Shown here piece by piece: positions 46,105 to 55,503 of a DNA stretch of 64,000 nucleotides. Numbering within the stretch: position 1 is the stretch's first letter; each line of letters starts with the position of its first letter. Origin of the DNA: UBA1127 sp965116355 (GTDB taxonomy: Bacteria > Chloroflexota > Dehalococcoidia > Lucifugimonadales > UBA1127); contig OZ220679.1 of assembly GCA_965116355.1 (NCBI GenBank), forward strand, positions 2,527,953-2,591,952. Direction: 5' to 3'. The notes beneath the pieces are model-generated. The model did no database searches. It saw nothing but the letters and a program-made list of their open reading frames with translations, and was not told where the DNA came from. The translations under genes and the position numbers were made by a program.

Positions 46105-46668
46105 ATGGAACGGATTTCACCCAGGCGCATCAGCGGGGTTGCTGTCATCATAGCGCTAGTGCTGGCCCTAGTGATCGCCGCATGCGAAGGGCCCGCAGGC
46201 CCGCAAGGTCCCCAGGGTCCCCAGGGCGACGCGGGTCTCCCCGGCAATCCCGGTAACCCCGGTCTCCCCGGCGTTCAAGGAATCCAGGGTGAACCAGGTC
46301 TCCCCGGTAACCCCGGTCTCCCCGGCGTCCAAGGCCCGGCCGGACCGCAGGGTCCCGTCGGCCCGACCTCGCCGGCCAGCATCGTGCTGTCCGAGAACTG
46401 CTTCACGGACGGCGAAGAGCACAGCATCGAGGTAGCCGGCTCCGGGTTCGCAGCGAACCAGGTAGTCTTCGGCGAGATCGTCACGGGTGGCGACACCATC
46501 GCGGTTGTCGGCGGCACGTCCAACGACTCGGGCGCGTTCATGATCACATCGACGCTGGACCTCGAGTCCCTGGCGGCGCTGACGCCTGGCGCTTACTCGC
46601 TCTACGTGCGAGACGTGGAGGAGAACAGGGCGACCGCACCTGTCGTGGTCGCAGGCGGCAAGTGCTAA
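46105..46668 (+). CDS. collagen-like lipoprotein
   Basis: A 187-residue exported lipoprotein. A signal peptide ends in the lipobox LVIAAC, followed by about 20 Gly-X-Y triplets (GPAGPQGPQGPQGDAGLPG and further) and a 105-residue C-terminal beta-rich domain (SIVLSENCFTDGEEHSIEVA) like an Ig or surface-binding module. The collagen stretch should form a trimeric stalk. It has its own promoter and a perfect terminator, so it is an independent unit. The function is unknown; surface attachment is inferred. Confidence 0.8.
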   Translation: MERISPRRISGVAVIIALVLALVIAACEGPAGPQGPQGPQGDAGLPGNPGNPGLPGVQGIQGEPGLPGNPGLPGVQGPAGPQGPVGPTSPASIVLSENCFTDGEEHSIEVAGSGFAANQVVFGEIVTGGDTIAVVGGTSNDSGAFMITSTLDLESLAALTPGAYSLYVRDVEENRATAPVVVAGGKC

Positions 46669-46692
46669 TAGCTGACTAGCCAGAAGCATTGA

Positions 46693-46727
46693 GAAACCCC
46701 CGGTGATTGCCGGGGGTTTCTTCTTTT
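46693..46727 (+). terminator. intrinsic terminator
   Basis: Perfect 11-nt arms GAAACCCCCGG and CCGGGGGTTTC with a 6-nt loop and a TTCTTTT tail follow the collagen-like lipoprotein gene. Confidence 0.9.
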
Positions 46728-46769
46728 GCGTGGCGCGCCGGGGGTGGGGCAGTGCCGTTGGTAACGGGG

Positions 46770-46928
46770 GCTCTGGATACCGGCTTGCGCCGGTAAGACG
46801 AGGGGGTGGGGGGCGGGCCGAGGGGCACTGGCGCGCCCTCGTTCACCCTTCGATCTCCCTCAGGGCGAACGGGGGAGGCTGGCGTGCGCGGCGGGCGTCG
46901 GGGTTCCTGCCTGCGCAGGAACGACGGG
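46770..46928. repeat. REP-like repeat cluster
   Basis: TACCGGCTTGCGCCGGTA, CCCTTCGATCTCCCTCAGGG and GTTCCTGCCTGCGCAGGAAC elements in that order. This is the last REP cluster seen; none occurs from here to the right end of the window. Confidence 0.85.
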
Positions 46929-46958
46929 GGAGGGGGGTGTGAACTCTCTCGCGGGGGG

Positions 46959-48203
46959 CTACTGCCGCTGAACGCGGACGCGGGTTATGCGACGGCCGGA
47001 GGTGCTGAGGACCTCGACGCGGAGGCCGCCAGCGACGACCTGGTCGCCCTGGCTGGGGATCTTGCCAAGCTTGTTGAAAACCAGCCCGCCCATGGTGTCG
47101 AAGCCGTCTCCGGCCAGGTCCACGTCAAAGTGCTGTTTCAGGAAGGTCAGGTTCACCCTCGCGTCCAGCACGACCTCGTCGTTGCTGATGACCTCGACCT
47201 CCTGCTCCTCCTGATTGAACTCGTCCACGATGTCACCGACGATCTCCTCCAGGATGTCCTCCAGGGTGACGAGGCCCGCGGTACCGCCGTACTCGTCGAC
47301 GACGACGGCCATGTGGCCGCGCCGGCGCTGGAACTCCAGCAGCAGCTCGTCGACGCGCTTGCCCTCAGGGACGAAGAGGGCGGGACGGAGGTAGTCACGC
47401 AGGGCGGCCCCGTTGGCGGCCTCGACGTAGCGCAGCAGGTCGCGGGCGTGCAGGATGCCCCGGACGTGGTCGATACCGTTGTCGTGGGCGGGGATGCGAC
47501 TGTGGCCTGCCTCGCGCATGAGGGCGAGAGCGTCGGCGATGGGTGCGTTCACGTCGATGGCGACCACGTCGGGCCGGGGCACCATGATGTCGCGGACGGC
47601 AATTTCCTCGAGGCTCAGGATGGCGTGGATCATCGCCATCTCACGCTCGTCGGGAGGGTTCACCTGCTTGCTGAGGGGGATGAAGACGCGGTCGAATCGG
47701 GCCTCCAACTCGGAGGTGATCTCCGGCAGCGACTCGGGCCTGCCCACGATGGACTGGACCAGCCGGTAGAGGGGCACGGAAAGCGGCCCGACCACCACTG
47801 TGACGACAACGGCCAGGGGGGCGCCGATGAGGGCGACTCGCTGCCACAGACCGCGGAGGAGGGGGTAGAAGGCCAGGGGCAGGATCAGGGCGAGGCCGGT
47901 CCCGCCCACGAGCGACAGGGCGAATACCCATGCGGCCGGATCCCGCAACAGCAGGTACAGGGTGAGCGCCACAACGGCGACGACGTCCAACAGGACTTTC
48001 ACGGCAAGGAGCGTGAAGGCCGTCTCCGTGTGCCTTCTCATCAGCGCTTGAAGCGCGCTGCGGGAAACGCCCGTGTGGTCGCCGTTGGCAGAGCCGTTGC
48101 GCGACTCCACACGCATGAGCGCATATCTGTAGAGCAACACCGCCGTGGAGAGCGCTACTGCAACGATCCAGACGGTCAAGGCGAGCATGGGGTCACTACT
48201 CAA
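46959..48203 (-). CDS. CorC/HlyC family CBS-domain membrane protein
   Basis: A 414-residue protein with about four membrane helices in the first 150 residues, two CBS domains (VRDIMVPRPDVVAIDV and VDEYGGTAGLVTLEDIL) and a C-terminal CorC_HlyC domain (DARVNLTFLKQHFDVDL). The family is tied to Mg2+/Co2+ efflux or resistance, with CBS sites sensing adenine nucleotides. The TTG start uses the SD AAGGAG that lies across the glmU stop, 6 bp away, so it is translationally coupled to glmU. Confidence 0.88.
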   Translation of the reverse strand: MSSDPMLALTVWIVAVALSTAVLLYRYALMRVESRNGSANGDHTGVSRSALQALMRRHTETAFTLLAVKVLLDVVAVVALTLYLLLRDPAAWVFALSLVGGTGLALILPLAFYPLLRGLWQRVALIGAPLAVVVTVVVGPLSVPLYRLVQSIVGRPESLPEITSELEARFDRVFIPLSKQVNPPDEREMAMIHAILSLEEIAVRDIMVPRPDVVAIDVNAPIADALALMREAGHSRIPAHDNGIDHVRGILHARDLLRYVEAANGAALRDYLRPALFVPEGKRVDELLLEFQRRRGHMAVVVDEYGGTAGLVTLEDILEEIVGDIVDEFNQEEQEVEVISNDEVVLDARVNLTFLKQHFDVDLAGDGFDTMGGLVFNKLGKIPSQGDQVVAGGLRVEVLSTSGRRITRVRVQRQ

Positions 48204-48209
48204 ATCCGG

Positions 48210-49595
48210 TTACTCCTTGATCTTGCCGGTTTTTGACTTGCCGGCAGCGGTTGACCTTGCGGGCACACCGACGACGGTGTCGCCGTCAGCCACGTCACGG
48301 GTGACGACGGCGCCGGCGCCGGTCCGCGCGCGTTTGCCGACCCGTACCGGCGCAACGAGCACCGTGTCCGAGCCGACGAAGGCGTCTTCCTCGATGGCGG
48401 TGCGGCGCTTGTCCGCCCCGTCGTAGTTGGCGGTGACGGCACCTGCGCCGATGTTGGCGCCGTCGCCGACGGTTGCGTCACCAATGTAGCTGAAGTGACG
48501 GGCTTTGACACCGCGCCCGAGGGTGCTTTCCTTGATCTCGACGAAGTTGCCGACGTGAGAGCCGGGCCCCACGTGCGCGCCGGGGCGGAGGTGGGAGAAG
48601 GGGCCGACGTCGGCGCCCGCCTCCAGCGTCGCCCCCTCCAGCACCGATGCAATGACGGTGCAGCCGCCGCCTACGGCCGAGTCAGCGATGAGGGCGTTGG
48701 GGCCAATGACGCAGCCCGCACCGATGGAGGTGCGGCCGCGCAGATGGGTGTTCGGATGGACGACGGTGTCGCGGCCCAGGGACACGCCAACGTCGATGTA
48801 GGTGGCGGACGGGTCCACCAGTGTCACGCCATCCAGCATCCACCGCTCCCGGATGCGAGCCTGCATAGCGGACTCGGCGAGGGCGAGGTCGGCGCGCGTG
48901 TTCACGCCTATGGCGTCGCGGGGGTCGTCAACAACGACCGCGCGCACGTCTTCTCCACGTTCGCGGAAGTGGGCGGCCAGCGCGGTCAGGTAGCGCTCGC
49001 CGTTTGGCGCGAGCGGAAGCTGCGTCAGCGCGTCCCAGAGGCCCTCGGCGCTCAAGGCGTACACGCCGCCGTTGACCTCGGCGACGGCGCGCTGCTCGGG
49101 CGTGGCGTCGTGCTCCTCGACGATGGCGGCGACACGGCCGGCGGCGTCGCGAAGGACGCGGCCCAGGCCGGGCTGCAGGGGGTCGCGCGTCGTGAGGAGC
49201 GTCATGCTGGCGCCCGTCTCCTCGTGCTCGGCCATGAGGCGCGTGATGGCCCCGGGCGGCACGAGGGGGGTGTCGGCGTTCATAACGAGCAGATGCTCAG
49301 TGGCAGAGCCAACGCACCCCTGCGCCGCGAGGAGGGCGCTGCCGGTGCCCGTCGGGACTGATTGCTCGGCGAATCGGACGCGGCCAGCCAGGTGCGCCAT
49401 CAGGGCATCAGCGTCGCCCGGGACGACGACGACGGGGTCCTCGCGGCCGGCGGCGGCAAGCGCAGAGAGGACGTGGTCGATGATGGGGAGGCCGCTGAGC
49501 GGGTGGAGGGGCTTCGGGAGGGCAGAACGCATCCGGGCGCCGGCACCAGCGGCCAGAACGACTGCTTGCCAAGTATCCACAGTCCTGCCGGTCAC
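48210..49595 (-). CDS. glmU: bifunctional UDP-GlcNAc pyrophosphorylase / glucosamine-1-phosphate acetyltransferase
   Basis: Makes UDP-N-acetylglucosamine for cell-wall or glycan synthesis. The 461-residue protein has an N-terminal nucleotidyltransferase domain (LAAGAGARMRS, LPKPLHPLSG, VPTGTGSALLAA, MNADTPLV) and a C-terminal left-handed beta-helix of hexapeptide repeats (RGRTSIGAGCVIGPNAL and onward) with the acetyltransferase site GPFSHLRPGAHVG and NYDGADKRRT. The GTG start follows GAGGAAG. The usual GTRM motif reads GARM here, a mild change. Confidence 0.94.
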   Translation of the reverse strand: MTGRTVDTWQAVVLAAGAGARMRSALPKPLHPLSGLPIIDHVLSALAAAGREDPVVVVPGDADALMAHLAGRVRFAEQSVPTGTGSALLAAQGCVGSATEHLLVMNADTPLVPPGAITRLMAEHEETGASMTLLTTRDPLQPGLGRVLRDAAGRVAAIVEEHDATPEQRAVAEVNGGVYALSAEGLWDALTQLPLAPNGERYLTALAAHFRERGEDVRAVVVDDPRDAIGVNTRADLALAESAMQARIRERWMLDGVTLVDPSATYIDVGVSLGRDTVVHPNTHLRGRTSIGAGCVIGPNALIADSAVGGGCTVIASVLEGATLEAGADVGPFSHLRPGAHVGPGSHVGNFVEIKESTLGRGVKARHFSYIGDATVGDGANIGAGAVTANYDGADKRRTAIEEDAFVGSDTVLVAPVRVGKRARTGAGAVVTRDVADGDTVVGVPARSTAAGKSKTGKIKE

Positions 49596-49683
49596 CGTCG
49601 CTTCCTCAGCGCCGGATAAGAACGATTCTTCCTTCAAAGGACTACTGAAGAGAGTGCCTCCGCGGGCGGTTATTCCGGCATCT

Positions 49684-49712
49684 ATGCTAGAAAAGCGCCC
49701 CCTGCGTGTCAA
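49684..49712 (-). promoter_or_regulatory. promoter of the glmU-corC operon
   Basis: Minus-strand TTGACA (49712-49707), 17-bp spacer and TAGCAT (49689-49684) lie about 90 bp upstream of glmU. Confidence 0.78.
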
Positions 49713-49779
49713 GGAGCGCAGCAGCCCACGGCGACCGAGGTGGGTATAATGGCGGCGACTCGCAGCGATGGAGGCAACC

Positions 49780-50037
49780 ATGGAGATTTCCGAGTTCACC
49801 GGCGACGGCATGCGCGTCATCAAGACCAAGGGCTCACCCGGGGAGACGTGCGGCTACGCCTATCGACGACGACGCATCGACGTGACCATTCCCGCCGAGA
49901 CGGACCCGATTCCCATCGATCGAAACCAGCTCCTGTACGTGCTGCCGACGCCGCTGCAGGATGATGAGTGGATCAGCAACCGCTCGGACGCGAAGATGAT
50001 CGACCTGTCAGAGCTGTCCTTGTGCCCTGAGGCGTAA
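49780..50037 (+). CDS. small hypothetical protein
   Basis: An 85-residue soluble protein with a beta-rich look (YRRRRIDVTIPAETDPIPI). A TATAAT at 49745-49750 and GGAGG just before the ATG at 49780 make this start better than the ATG 12 bp upstream. Unrecognised family. It is convergent with the next small gene. Confidence 0.55.
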   Translation: MEISEFTGDGMRVIKTKGSPGETCGYAYRRRRIDVTIPAETDPIPIDRNQLLYVLPTPLQDDEWISNRSDAKMIDLSELSLCPEA

Positions 50038-50049
50038 GGCGCCTGCCCT

Positions 50050-50316
50050 CTAGGCCTCGTCCTCGGCGTAGACGATGTCGAGCAGGGCCTCGTCGAAGGA
50101 GGCGAGCACCTCGCCGGCGACGAGGCCGATGTAGGCTCGGAGGCGGGCGGGATTGAGCGCCAGCGAACCATCGGCGCGCTCCGAGAAATCGGACGGGGAG
50201 ATGTCAAGGTCAGGAAGCTGCAACTCCATCAGACGCGTAACTCGGGTCTCCGCGATGTACTCGACATTGACGTGCAGCAGCTGATCAAACTCCGCTCTGG
50301 TCAGGGACTTCGGCAT
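50050..50316 (-). CDS. small hypothetical protein
   Basis: An 88-residue soluble, acidic protein predicted to be mostly helical (TRAEFDQLLHVNVEYIAE, GLVAGEVLASFDEALLDI). The ATG follows GAGG. It lies convergent with the small gene before it and directly upstream of the tRNA-Ser on the other strand. I do not recognise it. Confidence 0.5.
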   Translation of the reverse strand: MPKSLTRAEFDQLLHVNVEYIAETRVTRLMELQLPDLDISPSDFSERADGSLALNPARLRAYIGLVAGEVLASFDEALLDIVYAEDEA

Positions 50317-50445
50317 GGGTTGCCTCGCAATGCATAGTGTTTGGGGGACGCGTCCACTGTATTCGGACGCTCGCGTCGATGCAAGGGAGGCGCGCACTTG
50401 CGGGAGAACGGCGCGCTGAATACCCTAGATGTGTACGGACCACTC

Positions 50446-50533
50446 GGAGAGATGGCAGAGTGGACGAATGCGCCGCACTCGAAATGCGGTATGGGGCAAC
50501 TCATCGTGGGTTCGAATCCCACTCTCTCCGCCA
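50446..50533 (+). tRNA. tRNA-Ser (anticodon CGA) with encoded CCA
   Basis: An 88-nt tRNA with acceptor arms GGAGAGA and TCTCTCC, a long variable arm typical of serine tRNAs, anticodon CGA at 50480-50482 in the loop CTCGAAA, the T-loop GGGTTCGAATCCC, discriminator G and encoded CCA. It reads UCG codons, which are common in this GC-rich genome. It marks the left end of the integrated island: the recombinase gene starts 37 bp beyond its 3' end. Confidence 0.95.
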
Positions 50534-50570
50534 CAAGTCATCCGCCGAAACAGCGCCGAGCTGCGAGCGT

Positions 50571-52223
50571 TCAAACGAAATGGCCAAGGCGGTTTTGCAT
50601 GAGGCTCCAACCGTTGGCAGTTTTGTTGTGACGCGACAATAGCGTTCGAGTCTCGTTGGGCGGGCCGGACGAGACGAAGGCCAGAACCGAGGCGGCCTCA
50701 CTCGATGTGGCGCTTGGCGGCATAGGCATGGTGTACGTCAGCGTCGCCTCGATACCTTTGACCTCGATGCTCTGGACGAAGTTGCGGATGAGGGACTTGC
50801 GCTCCGGGAGCTGCCCTTCCTCCAGGAAGGACCGGAAGTCGTCCACGTACCCCTTGATGTCTTCAGAAGTTGGGAGCGCCACTTTTCGCTGGTGTAGCCG
50901 GTCTGCCTCCTCTGCCCGGGCGGCTGTGAGCTGGTCTTGGCGCGCCCGCAGCGAGAGGATGCGGGGAGAGAGGGCCTCCAACGAGAGGTGCTTGGTCTCC
51001 AGCGCCTCGTAGAGCCGCTCCAGCCGGCTCTCGACGTCCGCCAGCTCACTCTCGATGGCCTTCACGCGGCCCGACGCCTCGGCGGCGATGGCGTCGAACT
51101 CCTCGGCCGCCAGCACCACCAGCTCCCGGATGGTCTCCTCGCTCAGGATGCGCTCGCGCACCTTCTTCACGATGAAGTCCTCCACTCGCGGCGCGTTGAG
51201 GTAGCGGGCGTCGCAGGTGCCCGCGCCCTGCCGGTGCAGGGTGTCGCAGACGTAGTAGGCGTACTTGCCGCTCTTGGCCGCCTGCCCCGTGAAGACCTTG
51301 CCGCACGAGCCGCACCGCAGCAGACCACTTAGCAGGAAGCTGCTGCCCACGGCCGCCGGCCGACGAACCACCGGTGCCCGGTCGTGGAGGGCCTGCTGGA
51401 CCGAGTCGAAGTCCTCGCGGGACACCAGCGCCGGCCACGCCCCCTCAACCCTGATGGGGTCCGGCTCCCGGTCGCCCTTGGCCGTCCGCCCCCACACGGC
51501 CGTCCCCGTGTAGACCTCGTTGGTGAGGACGTAGTGCAGTGCTCCCTTGTGCCACCGGCGTCCCTTGTTGGTGATGCCCTTGGCGTTGAGGTCTCGGCAG
51601 ATCTCCTTCAGCCCGAAGCCCCGCAGCGATCTCTCGAAGATCTCCCGCAAGACCGGCGCGGTCTCCGGGTCCACCTCCAGGGTCGGCCGCTCCTTCCCCC
51701 CGTCGCTGACCTTGACCCGCCGGTAGCCGAAGGGCGCCTTGGGGGCCAGGTAGAAGCCACGGGAGGCCGACTCCCGCATTCCGCGGACGACCTCCTGGGC
51801 CAGGTTCTCGCTGTAGAACTCGTCGACGCTCTCGATGATGGCCTCCATGAGCTTGCCGGTGGGAGAGTCGTCGGCGTGCTCGGTGATGGAGGTGACGCGG
51901 ATGCCGCGGCGGCGAAGCATGGCCTTGAAGGCGACGGCGTGCTCTCGCTTGCGGGTGAAACGGGAGAACTTCCAGACCAGTATCTCCCGAAAGGGGGCAT
52001 CGGGCTTCCCTGCCTCGTCCAGCATGCGGCGAAACTCGGGGCGCTCGGCCACCCGGCCGCTCTCCGCCTCGTCCACGTACTCGCGCGTGACGATGTAGCC
52101 GTTGCGAGCCGCGTGATCCCGCAGGGCACGTAGCTGCGCCGCCACCGAGAGGTCGACGTCCTGCCGGTCGCTGGAGACCCGGGCGTATAGGGCGACGGGG
52201 GTCATGTCTAGGGGCTTTTTCAT
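50571..52223 (-). CDS. large serine recombinase (site-specific integrase)
   Basis: A 550-residue large serine recombinase. The N-terminal resolvase domain has the catalytic Ser17 in YARVSSDRQ and the conserved REYVDEAESGR and ILVWKFSRFTRKREHA regions. A recombinase domain (ALHYVLTNEVYTGTAVWG) is followed by a zinc ribbon with four cysteines (LRCGSCGKVF, then VCD and TCDAR) and a coiled-coil C-terminus. Its 3' end points at the tRNA-Ser. It most likely integrated the element that carries the defence genes to the right. No second attachment copy is visible in the window. Confidence 0.93.
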   Translation of the reverse strand: MKKPLDMTPVALYARVSSDRQDVDLSVAAQLRALRDHAARNGYIVTREYVDEAESGRVAERPEFRRMLDEAGKPDAPFREILVWKFSRFTRKREHAVAFKAMLRRRGIRVTSITEHADDSPTGKLMEAIIESVDEFYSENLAQEVVRGMRESASRGFYLAPKAPFGYRRVKVSDGGKERPTLEVDPETAPVLREIFERSLRGFGLKEICRDLNAKGITNKGRRWHKGALHYVLTNEVYTGTAVWGRTAKGDREPDPIRVEGAWPALVSREDFDSVQQALHDRAPVVRRPAAVGSSFLLSGLLRCGSCGKVFTGQAAKSGKYAYYVCDTLHRQGAGTCDARYLNAPRVEDFIVKKVRERILSEETIRELVVLAAEEFDAIAAEASGRVKAIESELADVESRLERLYEALETKHLSLEALSPRILSLRARQDQLTAARAEEADRLHQRKVALPTSEDIKGYVDDFRSFLEEGQLPERKSLIRNFVQSIEVKGIEATLTYTMPMPPSATSSEAASVLAFVSSGPPNETRTLLSRHNKTANGWSLMQNRLGHFV

Positions 52224-52498
52224 TTACGTCCTCCCTACAGGAGTAGTTCCTACGCTTGCGGCTTCCTTGCGAGCCGTCAGGCCGCTCAGCGAGTCGGGTA
52301 TGGCTTGAACATCAGCTTCAGCGATTCGTCATCGGCAACTAGCTTGGAGTTTGTGACATCGATGCAAACACTTCTCTTGGGAACACCTACGAACTCCCGC
52401 ACAGGTGCTTGCCCGTCCTTTGGAGACCTTGTTACAGTCGCAGTGAGGCGAACACATGTACGCACAAACCGACTATACAGCACACGAGGCTCCGTGTC

Positions 52499-52729
52499 AT
52501 GCGGAGGGAGGCGCGATTGCGGCGGGAATCCGACAACCCCTGGCGGGACTGGCTCACCCCGGAGCAGGAGCTCATGCGGCTTCGGGGGCTGCGTATCCTC
52601 GCCCGCATGATCGCCCGACGCCACCTGCGGGAGCAGGGGCTTGTGCCGGACGAAGAGGACGACGCCCGAGACTTCATTCCCTTGGAGGCTGACCTCACTC
52701 AACCGGAAGACCTCCATCAGATTCTGTAG
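52499..52729 (+). CDS. small basic hypothetical protein
   Basis: A 76-residue helical protein rich in Arg and Glu (WLTPEQELMRLRGLRILARM), divergent from the recombinase gene. Base composition and charge pattern look coding, but no clear SD is present and the family is unknown. It could be a small regulator of the mobile element; this is a guess. Confidence 0.4.
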   Translation: MRREARLRRESDNPWRDWLTPEQELMRLRGLRILARMIARRHLREQGLVPDEEDDARDFIPLEADLTQPEDLHQIL

Positions 52730-52936
52730 AGGACCACCATCGAGCGCACCTTGGCCTCGCGGGATTGCTTGGCCCTAGCTGGCCAGTGGACCTCACTTAA
52801 AGCGAGGTGCTGGGAGACCGCGCCTTGAAACCTTCAGAGTCTTCGGCGCCGGGACTCGTACTCAACCGGACACACCTTCTCAACCCAAATGATCGGAGCC
52901 GTCTAAGCAATCGCCGAGAGCTGCAGATCGGATTCA

Positions 52937-54151
52937 TCAATCGTTAGGTTGAAGGGCAACAGATACACTTCGGATTTCTTGTTGTTCAGGGTTTGTAGTG
53001 TCAATGACCAAGTCGATGTTGCAGTGGAGAGACACTGGTAACGCTCCCAAGACATAGTGGTCATTCCAATCGGAATCAACTACGGTTAGCCTGTCGTGAT
53101 CCATAGTGTAAACGTCAGGCTTGTAGACAAAAACATCAAACTGGGCTACCGCGTCTGCCTCGACTTTAACCAATACTTGATTTGAATCCAGTTGGCGAAT
53201 GTCCAACACGGTCAAGCTAGATACATCTTCTACCATATCCAATGTAGGGGATTCACACTGATAGGGGATACCCAACTCCCGTGGCTCCCATTCCTCACCT
53301 GAACAGGCGTCCTGAAGAATCTGTGCTACAGCATCCTCCAAGTTGATCCCACCCTGAGCCAAAACTAGGAGGGGGCTTTCCCAAGGGACCGTTCCAAGCA
53401 TTGGTCGTACGTGTTCGTCAACCAATCCGGAGAGATCCGCAGCCAGGACTACCTTGTTTTCAGGCAACCCGAGTCCTTTCAAATCGTCGACGAGATCACC
53501 ATGAAGGTCACTCGACCCATCCCGAAAATCCTTGTCATTGGTTACCAATACGATTGTCCCATCGACTTGGGTGGCCAATTCGAGAACTGATTCCCAAATG
53601 AGGGCGTCCCGATATCCAGACCCCTTGTCGTCAAACGGCCGTCTTCTTGATGTCGCCCGTTTAACTAACGATTCGTGAGACGTAACAGGATAGTCGACAG
53701 TTTGCGCCCCCGCCTTATTCAGGCGATCCAGCAACCTGTCTCGAAATGCTTCAGTTTCTTCTTTCGAGTTGAACCCCTCCACCGGGGAGACAACAGGTCG
53801 ACCAATTAACCGGGACAACTTGGAGAGGCTCTGATCCGCTTTATTCGCATTCTCCGAGAAGTCCCTTTCGAAATTCGCGACAATCTCTTCAAGGGCGACT
53901 TTGGGGAGGTAGACTCGGTACCCAACAGCACTTGAGGCACCCAGCAAAGCCGTGAAGTGGGCACCAGATCCGTACCGTTGTGACATCACGGTATTGGCAT
54001 CCAAAACGAAGTGATTTATGGAGTCATCCTTCGAGGGTGTGGGCTCAAATGAGCTTAACGCGATATGGGAATCGTTGGCTAGCGGGAACTCGCACGAGGC
54101 GACCAGTTCGCGGCGTTGTTGTCCACTGCAGAACCTACGCCAATCTCCCAC
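52937..54151 (-). CDS. PIN-domain protein (DUF4935-like), possible RNA endonuclease
   Basis: A 404-residue protein whose first half has the PIN acidic set: FVLDANTVMS (Asp51), LPKVALEEI, SGYRDALIWESVL and VLVTNDKDF, the arrangement of metal-dependent RNases found in toxins and in defence proteins. The second half (about 240-404) is beta-rich and unrecognised; it may sense or anchor. The GTG start lacks an SD. The gene is much less GC-rich than the chromosome to the left. A defence role is inferred from context. Confidence 0.65.
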   Translation of the reverse strand: MGDWRRFCSGQQRRELVASCEFPLANDSHIALSSFEPTPSKDDSINHFVLDANTVMSQRYGSGAHFTALLGASSAVGYRVYLPKVALEEIVANFERDFSENANKADQSLSKLSRLIGRPVVSPVEGFNSKEETEAFRDRLLDRLNKAGAQTVDYPVTSHESLVKRATSRRRPFDDKGSGYRDALIWESVLELATQVDGTIVLVTNDKDFRDGSSDLHGDLVDDLKGLGLPENKVVLAADLSGLVDEHVRPMLGTVPWESPLLVLAQGGINLEDAVAQILQDACSGEEWEPRELGIPYQCESPTLDMVEDVSSLTVLDIRQLDSNQVLVKVEADAVAQFDVFVYKPDVYTMDHDRLTVVDSDWNDHYVLGALPVSLHCNIDLVIDTTNPEQQEIRSVSVALQPND

Positions 54152-54726
54152 GAATTCCGCAACGACTAGCTGCTACTGCCCATTCGGTCCGATGGATGGT
54201 ACTCGGGCATTGGTAGTTATGCCCTATAAGCCAACGGTGTATGGCGATCACGACGGACCTGAGGTTCTCATCGATGCAGTGCCGCTCGGCGACCACCTCA
54301 ATCTCCGAGGCCATAGTCACGGAATCCAGATTGGTGGTGGTGTCAGTGGCCGGGGAGGTGAGCTGCATCTTGGCCACTTTACTGAAGGTCAGTCCAGCAG
54401 GTGGCTCCGGGGTCAAGGCCTAGGTCAGCGGCCCGGTGCCCCCGGTTCTCCGCGTGGGTCAGGGGCGCAACCCCCCTGCCCCGTGGGGTGGGTTGGATGC
54501 AACACTGCCGCCTCCGTCGTAGGAAAGACGCGGAAGAGCGCGTACGGCCCCATGCGCTCGTCGATGACGCCCGCGGCAAGCCGGCGTGGCAAGAGGCCAC
54601 GGGGAGCCACCGGGCCTAGAAGTTGTATAGAAGGAGTGTTCTTCAACATGGTATCGTCACTTAGGGAACTCTGGAGAATGAGATGGTAGGAATCTTTCAT
54701 TACCGCGGTGATGGTGGTTGGACGTC
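54152..54726. other. intergenic region with a GC-rich patch
   Basis: No convincing gene. A GC-rich patch (about 54395-54640), with the near-palindrome GAGCGCATGGGGCCGTACGC within it, sits between less GC-rich segments and may be a fragment of other mobile DNA. A 77-codon minus-strand frame ends just inside the PIN gene. Confidence 0.5.
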
Positions 54727-55464
54727 ATGAACAAGTACTTGCAGTACATTAGGGACATAGACGGCAGGACCAGGGATACGGTGATGTCCTATCACGTGAA
54801 GGAGTTCGCTATCGTCGACTCCGCTCTTGATCGTATCCTTGGCGGGGTGAATGACTTCGCTGAACAGAAGGAACACACAGATAGCAGGCTTGAGAGTGCG
54901 CGACTAATCCTAGTAGTCCGAAGCGTCAATTCACTGAATTGTGCGATGCAGCTCCTGCAGCAGGGCTACTATCAGCAAGTACTTACACTCGTCCGAATGG
55001 CTCAAGAAGACCAACGAGTTGCTGACGACATTGAGCAGAACCCCGCGGCCCTTGAAGCGTTGCTCGAAGGTAATGGCAAGCTTGGCAAGGGTGATCTCAG
55101 CTATACCAAGATGGCCGAGCGGGTCTCAACCAATGCTAAGGCGGTGTGGGATGACGAATACGGCGCTACGAGTGCGTTTGGTGCTCATCCCCGCCCTGAG
55201 AGCATGTTTGACATGCTGAGCAAGGGAGACAATGAGAAAGGGCACCTTGATGCTGGTGGCCACTACGATGAACTGATAGTGTACTTTGTCCTGCATTTGG
55301 CTACTCGCCAGATTATTCTTGTATTCGGCTTGCTGGCGGTAGTTGTTCAATCGGCTGGCGTAGAGTGGGAGAGTCCGGTGCCCGCCTTCGAGGCGGTGAG
55401 AGGACTCTGGCGGGACATAGACCATTGGGCGAGTGACCGCTGGACAGAAGCCGGAGGGAAGTAG
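54727..55464 (+). CDS. helical protein, first gene of a TIR-linked cassette
   Basis: A 245-residue mainly helical protein. The centre (QLLQQGYYQQVLTLVRMAQE, then a stretch ending AFGAHPRPESM) resembles the HEPN-like DUF5677/AbiV-type layout, but only loosely. One hydrophobic segment near residue 200 could touch the membrane. A TTG three codons earlier is an alternative start. It is followed after 39 bp by a membrane protein gene and then a TIR-like gene on the same strand. Function unknown. Confidence 0.55.
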   Translation: MNKYLQYIRDIDGRTRDTVMSYHVKEFAIVDSALDRILGGVNDFAEQKEHTDSRLESARLILVVRSVNSLNCAMQLLQQGYYQQVLTLVRMAQEDQRVADDIEQNPAALEALLEGNGKLGKGDLSYTKMAERVSTNAKAVWDDEYGATSAFGAHPRPESMFDMLSKGDNEKGHLDAGGHYDELIVYFVLHLATRQIILVFGLLAVVVQSAGVEWESPVPAFEAVRGLWRDIDHWASDRWTEAGGK

Positions 55465-55503
55465 CTTACGCGGCCAACATATAGTCTTCACGATGGAGTA
55501 TTG

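Noticed and set aside
50447..52300. Possible duplicated tRNA 3' end as attR beyond the recombinase gene
   Set aside because: Reading to the right end I found no second copy of the acceptor or T-arm sequence in the window.
52286..52717. Minus-strand 143-codon frame opposite the small basic protein
   Set aside because: Composition is that of an antisense shadow, and it lacks an SD.
54135..54368. Small minus-strand frame that could be an antitoxin to the PIN gene
   Set aside because: It overlaps the PIN start but has no clear ribosome site and no recognisable fold; the evidence is too thin.
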